Shown here: one piece after another, positions 56,440-64,000 of the stretch
How the letters are laid out: the number at the start of each line of letters is the position of its first letter
Numbering within the stretch: the first letter of the stretch is position 1
NCBI RefSeq assembly: GCF_008728515.1
Contig: NC_044981.1
Coordinates: 113,451,702 to 113,515,701, forward strand
DNA: 64,000 nucleotides
Origin: Papio anubis
Taxonomy: Eukaryota > Chordata > Mammalia > Primates > Cercopithecidae
Direction of reading: 5' to 3'
Translations under genes and position numbers: made by a program
The notes under the pieces: generated by a model
Database searches by the model: none
Told to the model about the DNA's origin: nothing
What the model saw: only the letters and a program-made list of their open reading frames with translations

Positions 56440-57425
56440 TTAGGCCAAAAACCTTGGAGTCATTTTTTTCCTCCTTATTTTTTTCTCAGACCTCTAATGC
56501 AATGTGTCAGCAAATTCCATCTACTCTGCCTTCAAAATGTATCCAGATCTTACTCAAACTGTATCACCTTCAAGGCTACCACTCTGAATCATCATTTCTC
56601 ACCTGGATTATTCTAATAGCCTCCTAACTGGTAACCTTTCTACTGCCTTTATCTTCCTTCTAGCCATACTTAAAAAAATTTTTTTTAAATATTTTGTAGA
56701 GATGGGGTCTCTCCATGATGACCAGGCTGGTCTCACACTCCTAGCCTCAAGTGATTCTCCAATCTTGGCCTCCTAAAGTGCTGGTATTGTAGGCGTGAGG
56801 CACCATGCCCAGCCCCTTCTACCCATTCTTAACAAAGGAGCCAGAGGGATCCTGTAAAACATAAATCAGATCATGGCTTTTGTCTGCTCAGAATTGCCCA
56901 AAGATCTCCTATGTCACTTAGAATAAAAGCTAAAGTCTATGACAAGCCCTGTGTAACTTGGCATCTCTGATCTTATTGATCCTCTAGTTTACTTCTCTGC
57001 TGCTCACTTGCTTCTCTTACTCAACCAGTCTCCTTTCTTTTCCTTGGGCACATCCAGCTTGCTCCTGCCTCAGCGCTCTTGCATCTGCTGTTACATAAGT
57101 CAAGAAGGCAGCTTACCCTAATATCCATGTGGCTCTCCCTTTTCTCCTTCATATTTTTACTCAAACGTCACCTTCCCTCATCTCCCTATTTCAAATGGCA
57201 TCCTTCTTTGGCCTCCCTAGTCCTCTTGCCTGCTTCATTTTTATCCATAGTGCTTCTTAACATCTAACATGTATTTTCCTTACTTTTTTTGTTTACTGCC
57301 TCTCTCCACTAGAGTGTAAGGTCAAGGAGCACAGAATATTTTGCCAGCTTTGTTCACCTCTGAAGAAACTAGGATTGCCTGACATACAGAAACCATTAAA
57401 AAAAAATGTTGAATGAATGAATGAA
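56440..57425 (+). mobile_element. L2 fragment, interrupted by an Alu monomer
   Basis: Long L2 segment: CCTTGGAGTCATTTTTTTCC, ACCTGGATTATTCTAATAGC, AATCAGATCATGGCTTTTGT, AGTCTATGACAAGCCCTGTG, CTCCACTAGAGTGTAAGGTC, ending in (GAAT)n at 57410-57426. The Alu monomer at 56674-56814 splits it. Non-coding; the overlapping ORFs 56383-56627 are chance. Confidence 0.82.
56674..56814 (-). mobile_element. Alu left-monomer (FLAM-like)
   Basis: A/T-rich tail then TTTTGTAGAGATGGGGTCTC ... GCCTCCTAAAGTGCTGGTAT ... ACCATGCCCAGCC, about 140 bp: one Alu arm only. Flanking CCTTCTAGCCATACTTAA (56656-56673) and CCTTCTACCCATTCTTAA (56815-56832) match at 16 of 18, so it is an independent insertion, not a broken dimeric Alu. 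Confidence 0.88.
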
Positions 57426-58215
57426 TGGATCATTTTCAATGACTTCATCATCTCTATAGATCTTTATTTACCCAGTTCAATCACTGGTGGACATTTGTTT
57501 CGATTTGTTTCCATTATGAACAAAGCATCCTCAAATATCCTTGTGAAAACATTTTTGGGGACAATCTTCTAATCCTAATGGAACTCCACATTTCCCAAAA
57601 GAGAAAATGGAGTTTAATAACTGTAGCAACACTAATAAACAGAATTTCATTGTTTTGACTTTATCTTAGGCCTACAAAGCTTGCAAAATACACACGAGAA
57701 AATAGATGTCAACTGAAGAACCGCAAATACATTTCCTTCTCAAAACGTCGAGGTAAGGTTTGTGTGAAGGCATGCCGAAGTACATGAAGGAAGTTAAGAG
57801 AGAAGTTCTTATCTTTCTCCTGTGTACAATCCATCCTCCCTCTTTGTTATTTACTGCCTTGGCAACAGCTGAGAAACTCTAATTTCACTTTGACTCCTCT
57901 TTAATCCCCGTCACCACACTCCATCATAAGGTGTCATCTTTGTGTGTGAATGCTGGTGCTTATCTCTTACATTTTTTTCTTTTCTATATTTCCCTTCCCA
58001 GTCCCTGCCTGCCCTATTTAGCTCTCATCTTAGCTGAATCCCTGCAAAGCTGAAAGCTAAAAGAGAATCTCAAAGAATCATTTCCCCAAACTATTTCCCC
58101 AAATTCTGTACCCAGAGGGATTCTAATCAGGAACCCTCCTTGCAGCATGAACCCAGGTCTCTCGGGGTCTGCAGCACATTGGGGGCAGTCATTGAAAAAT
58201 GCTTAAATTAAATTA
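57426..58215. other. Unassigned; possible L1M trace
   Basis: About 57440-57560 (CACTGGTGGACATTTGTTTC) faintly resembles minus-strand L1. No gene recognised. Confidence 0.4.
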
Positions 58216-58355
58216 GGACTGGGTGCAGTGACTCATGCTCGTAATCCCAGCTACTCAGAGGGCTCGAGCCCAGGAGGTCAAGGTTGCAGTAAGCTGTGAT
58301 CACACCACTGCACTCCAGTCTGGGCAAGATAAGGAGATCCTATCTCTGAAAAATA
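58216..58355 (+). mobile_element. Alu with internal deletion joining the two arms
   Basis: Starts GGACTGGGTGCAGTGACTC as a left arm, then at GTAATCCCAGC passes straight to right-arm text (TACTCAGAGGGCTCGAGCCC), ending CTGCACTCCAGTCTGGGCAA. The breakpoint lies in the short sequence the two arms share, so about half of the element was lost, probably by recombination between the arms. Confidence 0.88.
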
Positions 58356-59305
58356 AAAATGTTGCCTCAACTGCGTAAGTGATTTTGTTTAGGAAAACAT
58401 GTGAGACATTTGTGGGGGACCCCAGGAAATATTTGGATGGAATTTAGAGGTGCCCAAGGTCTTATACTAGCAGTTAGGGGTAATAAGTTGTTACATTTTG
58501 GATTATTGCTGTAACTGTAACAGCAACTGTATATCCCTGGTGAGGTCTGCATTAGATAGAGACAAATGCAGTGACATTTTACACATCTTAAGCTAGCAAC
58601 CAGCACTGAAGTGTTTTTTATTTGTCGATCCCTGCATGTCAGAAGCAATTGGAAACTCCCTCACCCACAGTTCCAAGATGTTTGTAAATTCTTTTTTCTT
58701 TATTTTAGATACTTTATAGTCTAAGAATAATTTTTATCTCTGGCTCATCCTCTAGCCAAGTGTCTAATGCCTTTGTGAATTTATAATTCAGAATATTAAT
58801 CCCCCCAAGTTAGCCTTGTATAAACAAATGATTATAGAAATGATAAAACAAATGTCAAAGTAAAATATTAAAGGGTACAGAATTTCACAAATGAAAAGAC
58901 ATACAAGTATTGCAATCTGGGTGGGGCAGGGAATTGGAGAGCAGTGTGGGTATGCAGAAAAACGTTATGAAAGCATTTCAGTAAGTGATTGGGTAAGAAG
59001 ATAGAGTCTAAGTTAAATCAGGGCTCAACTTGTTGGCTTGTGACTTGGGCAGTATCATCTAGTCAGCAGTGGCCAGTCCAATGTCAAAATCTCTAAGTGG
59101 ACATGTCCCAGCTCCTGTGGCCAGCTAGAGGTGCTAATGCTGGTCTTCACTGGGCAAGTGTGTAAATCCAGAACAAAAATTCTAACGTAATATTGCTATT
59201 GTTATGTAAGGTATGTATTTGTAGGGATTGTATGAATGTAGTAAGTTTTGTCATTACTATACCACTTTAAGTATGCTTTATCTGATTTTAAGATACGTGA
59301 GATTA
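58356..59305. other. No gene recognised
   Basis: The minus ORF 58367-58648 (93 codons) has no known relative and includes no conserved domain. Confidence 0.4.
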
Positions 59306-59323
59306 AAGTAATTGACTTTGTTA

Positions 59324-60690
59324 ATGGAACAGCACAGAGGCTTCAGAAATAACACCACACATCTACCACCATCTAATCTTTGACAAACCTGACACACACA
59401 AGCAATGGGGAAAAGACTCCCTATTCAATAAATGGTGTTGGGAAAACTGGCTAGCCATATGCAGAAAACTGAAACTGGCCCCTTCCTTACACCTCATAGA
59501 AAAATCAACTCAAGATGGATCAAAGACTTAAATATAAGATCTAGGACCATAAAAACCCTAGAAGAAAACCTGGGCAATACCATTCAGGACATAGGTGTGG
59601 GCAAAGACTTCATGTCTAAAACACCGAAAACAATGGCAACAAAAGCCAAAATTGACAAATGGGATCTAATTAAACTAAAGAACTTCTGCACAGCAAAAGA
59701 AACTATTATCAGAGTGAACAGGCAACCTACAGAATGGGAGAAATTTTTTGCAATCCTTCCATCTGACAAAGGGCTAATATCTAGACTCTACAAAGAACTT
59801 AAACAAATTTACAAAAAACAAACAAACAACCCCATCAAAAAATGGACAAAGGATATGAACAGATACTTCTCAAAAGAAGATATTTATGCAGCCAACAGAC
59901 ATATGAAAAATGCTCATCATCACTGGTCATTAGAGAAATGCAAATCAAAACCACAGTGAGATACCATCTCATGCCAGTTAGAATGGTGATCATTAAAAAG
60001 TCAGGTGCTGGAGAGGTTGTTGAAAAATAGGAATGCTTTTACCCTATTGGTGGGAGTGTAAATTAGTTCAACCATTGTGGAAGACAGTGTGGCCTTTCCT
60101 CAAGGATCTAAAACTAGAAATACCATTTGACTCAGCAGTCCCATTACCGGGCATATACCCAAAGGATTATAAATCATTCTACAAAAAAGACACATGCACA
60201 CGTATGTTTACTGAGACACTATTAACAATAGCAAAAACTTGGAACCAACCAAAATGTCCATCAATGATAGACTGGATTAAGAAAATGCGGCAAGTATACA
60301 CCATGGAATACTATGCATCCATAGGAAAGGATGAGTTCATGTCCTTTGCAGGGACATGGATGAAGCTGGAAACCATCATTCTCAGCAAACTATCACAAGA
60401 TCAGAAAACCAAACACCGCATGTTCTCACTCATAAGTGGGAGTTGAACAATGAGAACACATGGACACAGGGAGGGGAACATCAAACACTGAGACCTGTCA
60501 GGGGTAGGGGACTAGGGAAGGGATAACATTAGGAGAAATACCTAATGTAGGTGACGGGTTGATGGGTACAGCAAACCACCACGGCACGTGTATACCTATG
60601 TAACAAAACTGCACGTTCTGCACATGTAGCCCAGAACTTAAAGTATTAATGATAAAAAAAAAAAAAGAAAACACATACACACATATACAC
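59324..60690 (+). mobile_element. 5'-truncated L1PA
   Basis: About 1.3 kb of L1PA: last third of ORF2, the 3'UTR (GGTTGATGGGTACAGCAAAC, GTATACCTATGTAACAAAAC) and an A-rich tail that continues as (CA/TA)-rich sequence. TSD AAGTAATTGACTTTGTTA (59306-59323) and AAGTTATTGACTTTATTA (60691-60708), 16 of 18 identical. Confidence 0.96.
59432..60446 (+). pseudogene. L1PA ORF2 C-terminal remnant in three frames
   Basis: Two main open pieces: 59432-59959 (175 codons) and 60033-60446 (137 codons), bridged by 59842-60030 in a third frame. They cover the region after the reverse transcriptase and the C-terminal domain. A deletion in the C-terminal domain (the AAACAACAGG block present at 36960 is missing near 60003) and changes of single bases break the frame. 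The Cys-rich region is altered, and the catalytic domains are absent because of 5' truncation. Confidence 0.88.
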
Positions 60691-61379
60691 AAGTTATTGA
60701 CTTTATTATATTTTTAAGTTTTTTAGAGTTATCATATAGATTGAATGCTACAAAAGAATGTTCTTATTAAATTTATTAAATCTGCATGACAGGCATTTGA
60801 GCAATTCAGATGTGTTAAATACTTAATTGTAGTTCGAAGTGTCTAAGAAGATTTTGTTATTTAAGACAGGAAATTTTAGTTTTTAACTTATGAACTAATT
60901 TAAACATTTATCAAGGAACATGAAAATAACTCTTCTTATTTTTGGACAATTGCTATATTTCTAAATAAAAAAGAAAGATTCGCAAACTGAATTTAAATGT
61001 TCAGAAAAATGAAGATTCTTAATTTATAGCTTTAATAACTTGAATACTAATGTTAAACCCTGCTATACTCAATGATTGGGCAAGCAGACAGAATCTTTCT
61101 TTTTGGACATACAAACTCTGATTTTTAAGAACTCCATTGATAATTCCCATTGTGATCTCAGAGACATAGAGTAACTTAGTCCACATAGACCGAGTTCCAT
61201 ATTGGGGAAACACGCCATGGGGGAGGAGTTGTGCATGTGCAGTTCCCAAACGGGTCATGCTGTTCCTAGATGCTGACTGGAATGTCTAACTCACTCCTCA
61301 TTTTTCAAAGTTTCATCTTTTCATAGCTGCTTGAATTCTTCAAGGTCTTTCTTCTCCCCCACAACATTATTTAGATTCA
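60691..61379. other. Unassigned AT-rich sequence
   Basis: No gene or repeat recognised beyond the TSD of the L1PA at its left end. Confidence 0.4.
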
Positions 61380-64000
61380 TTTATACTGCCATATGTAGTC
61401 GTTTAATATTCATTCCATTCTATGAATGTACCACTGTTATTTATTCATTTTACTGTTGATGGAAATTTCAGGTTGCTTTCAACTTTTTATTTATTATAAG
61501 TAATTTCTGTTATAAATAATCTTATGCTTATCACCTGTTTGCACATGCAAGACTTTTGCTAGTATCCGTAAATATCTAGGATTGGAATTGAAGGGTGAAT
61601 TAAAATAGGTGATGCCAAAGGTTGTACTGATTTCTGCTGTACATCAGTATAGGAGACATCTTGTTGCTTTAGGTCTTTATGAATACTTGATAGTGCCAAG
61701 ATTTTTAATATTTGCCAGTCCTGTAGGACTAAAATTTTATACCAATGGGGGTTTAATTTGTATTTCTCTGGTTACAAATGAGCTAAGAATCTTTTAATGT
61801 TTTTAATATTTGCTTTCCTTCCTTTGTGAAATATTCATTTTAGTCCATTTTTTATTGGGTTATTTATTATTTTTAACAGACCTTGACACATAGGAAGAGA
61901 TATGTATTGTATGTATTATTAATTCATAGGAGTTCATTATATATTCATGATCCTGATCCTTTGTCAGTTTGATGTGTGGCAAATATCTTCTTCCAGTTGA
62001 TGGTATGTATTTTTTCTCTCTTTTAATGGCCATTTTTGATGAACATAAATTCTTTTAATATAATTTATTTTGTAAATATTTTCCTTTATAATTTACATCC
62101 TTTGAATTGTGTTCAAGAGCGGCCTAAGTACCCTGAGGTGATAAAGATATTCTCCTATATTTTATTCTAAAGATTTTTTTTGTAAAAACACCCTTTTATT
62201 TTGAAACACCTTCAAGCTAATAGATATGTTGAAAAGATAAAAATAGTACAAAGGACCTCAGTATACCCTATTCCCAGATGCACATATTATTTACATTTTA
62301 CTCCCATTTTCTTTTGCATTCTCTTTCTCACCTTTTGAAAATCTCTTTCTTGAAAACTTTAATGGTAAAGTAAGTAAATCATGGCCCTTTACCCAAAATA
62401 CTTCCAATTTATTTTTTTATGAATAGTGATATGCTTCTAAAAGTTTTAAAAATTAACTTCTCCCATTTAAATTCTTGGTCCATCAATAATTCATTTCTGA
62501 GTAAGTTATGAGGTAGAGAGACAATATAAATTTTTATGGAGATATCCAAGAGTCCCACACTCTCTGTAAGTAATCCAACATTTCCTCTATAATGTTACTT
62601 ACAACAAATATCAAGATTTCACATGTGCATGGATCTGAGTCTGGGCTCTTCAATTTGTCTCTTTGGTCTGTTTGTCCGTCCTATTACGATAGACTACATT
62701 ATCTTAATTACTACAGCATTGTAGTAAGTCTTGATATCTGACTGGGGAAATCTCTCTACGTACTTTTCTTCTTCAAGAGTGTTTTAATGACCATAAGATC
62801 TTTACTCTTTCATATAAATTTTAGAATTAGTTTGTCAATTGCCAGGAAAAGTCACTTGGGGATTTTGATTAGAAATTCATGAAATCCGTTGTTAAATTAA
62901 ATAAGCAAGAGGCCAGTAAACTGAGGTTGTCTTTGTACCTTGATTTCCTACGCAACAAACTGCAATCTAACTTAGCATGTACTAAATTTGACATTTTTTT
63001 CTAACAAATGGCTGGGTTTCAGCCAATCACAGGTAGCCAACTGATTAAATCATGAGAAAATAAGGCAAATGCCAGCTGTAGTGATTCAGACGGTTTCTCT
63101 ACTTGGCTTCCATATTCAGTCTATTTCCATAGCTCATTGCTCATGTTCCTGGGTAGAGCTCTCTGAACCCCTTCTGGTTCTGAATGCTGCCTGATTCATG
63201 AAATGTTCTTTGCTCAAATGAATTCTGCTAAACTTAATTTGTCTGAAATTTGATTTATAATACTATAAATCAATTTTCTAGGAACTGACATCTTTGCAAA
63301 ATTGATCTATGAAGTTAGTATGTTCCTCTATTTAGTTACTGTAAAAATCCCTGCAATAAATGTTTGTAGAATATTTTTGCAGAAAAATATTGCACATTTT
63401 TTCATATTTATGTCTCAGTATTGTATATATTTCTTGATATTATAAATGGTATTTTTTAAAAATGTAAAATTCTAAATGTTTGTTATCAGTATATAGAATA
63501 CAAATTGGTATTATAGCTAGTAAGCAGGCTAGAAGCTCTAATGTTAATAATAAATCTGTAAATTTTTAAGGTGGTCTATGCATACAATTATATGATTTGC
63601 ACATAGTAACAATTTTGTTTCTTTTTTCCCGATCCTTATATCTTTCAAATGTTTCTTATTTATCTAGGATGACTAGGACTCTCAAAATAATATTGAATAG
63701 AAATGAGAATAAATGTTCTTGAATTGCTCCTGATTTCAAAGGGAATAATTTGTAGTATTTCAACATTGGGTGTTTACTGTCATTTTTTTGTGAATGTCTT
63801 TTATCAAACTAGAAAATTTTCTTCTATTCTTAGTCTATTGGATATTGAATTTCATTGAATGCTTTTCCTGAATCTCTGTGATGATTAATTGACCCTCTTT
63901 AATCTGTTAGATCAGTTACATTAATAGATTTCTCTGAGTTTGAACCTTGCATTCCTAGAATAAACCTAACTTGATTGTGATATAATACATATTATGTAGG
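61380..64000 (-). mobile_element. L1M, minus strand, running off the window
   Basis: Reverse-complement L1 text in order: TTCATTTTACTGTTGATGG, GTAATTTCTGTTATAAATAA, AGGAGTTCATTATATATTC, then after a block of different 3' text (62160-62340), TTAATTACTACAGCATTGTA, GTTTGTCAATTGCCAGGAAA, GAACTGACATCTTTGCAAAA, and near the end CTTGCATTCCTAGAATAAAC (reverse transcriptase region). Diverged; no open frames. An insertion at about 62890-63260 interrupts it, and the element continues past 64000. Confidence 0.75.
62890..63260. mobile_element. LTR-like insertion in the L1M (family unknown)
   Basis: The L1 text stops after about 62890 and resumes at about 63260 (ATAAATCAATTTTCTAGGAA). The ~370 bp between is not L1. 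It includes CAGCCAATCACAGGTAGCCA and a promoter/terminator-like mixture of composition seen in LTRs. I could not fix its ends or a TSD. Confidence 0.4.

Noticed and set aside
1..64000. CRISPR array, operon, phage or plasmid features
   Set aside because: No regularly spaced identical repeats, no clustered long ORFs and no ribosome-binding sites; the repeat content is primate.

Overview
This window is primate, most likely human, genomic DNA. The evidence is the repeat content: about 15 dimeric or monomeric Alu elements, a primate-age L1 (L1PB/L1MA-like) and younger L1PA copies, a MADE1 mariner MITE, THE1/MST/MLT LTRs of the MaLR group, an MLT2A (HERV-L) LTR, and an older layer of MIR, L2 and L1M fragments. 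I find no intact protein-coding gene, rRNA, tRNA gene, CRISPR array or microbial-type operon. All open reading frames are short. The recognisable ones are fragments of L1 ORF1/ORF2 or chance ORFs through Alus. The window is either intergenic or deep intronic; the sequence alone cannot say which.

Layout. 0-11.8 kb: scattered Alus, an MLT1 LTR, MIR, and three stretches of L1M sequence on the minus strand. 11.86-18.67 kb: a nearly full-length L1 (5'UTR, broken ORF1, broken ORF2, 3'UTR) carrying a solo LTR (16371-16858) and an Alu (17574-17884). 18.77-22.45 kb: an old Alu split by a 5'-truncated L1PA with a perfect 15-bp target-site duplication (TSD). 22.46-24.33 kb: L1M 3' region with a nested Alu. 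29.2-30.6 kb: an MLT1 LTR holding both a MADE1 element and an MLT2A solo LTR, followed by another MLT1. 32.3-33.7 kb: two more MLT1 LTRs in opposite orientation. 36.84-37.19 kb: an inverted (twin-primed) L1. 38-38.9 kb: two MIRs, one split by an Alu with a TA/CA microsatellite tail. 42-43 kb: L1M with MIR and Alu insertions. 44.6, 50.6 and 52.7 kb: MST/THE1 LTRs. 47.6-48.3 kb: an unassigned LTR. 53.2-56.2 kb: decayed class III retroviral (ERV-L type) internal sequence. 56.4-57.4 kb: an L2 with an Alu monomer inside. 59.3-60.7 kb: a truncated L1PA. 61.4-64 kb: L1M on the minus strand.

The sequence elements do not form a pathway. What the window records well is the order of insertion: many elements have readable TSDs, so several nests can be ordered in time. 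The most useful observations are the MADE1 hairpin (miR-548-type potential), the twin-primed L1, the L1-in-Alu and LTR-in-L1 nests, an unusually indel-dense L1PA that may be a sequence-quality problem, and two related retrovirus-like repeats 43 kb apart. I did not find evidence of a new biological system. Subfamily names are pattern recognition without a database search and should be read as such.
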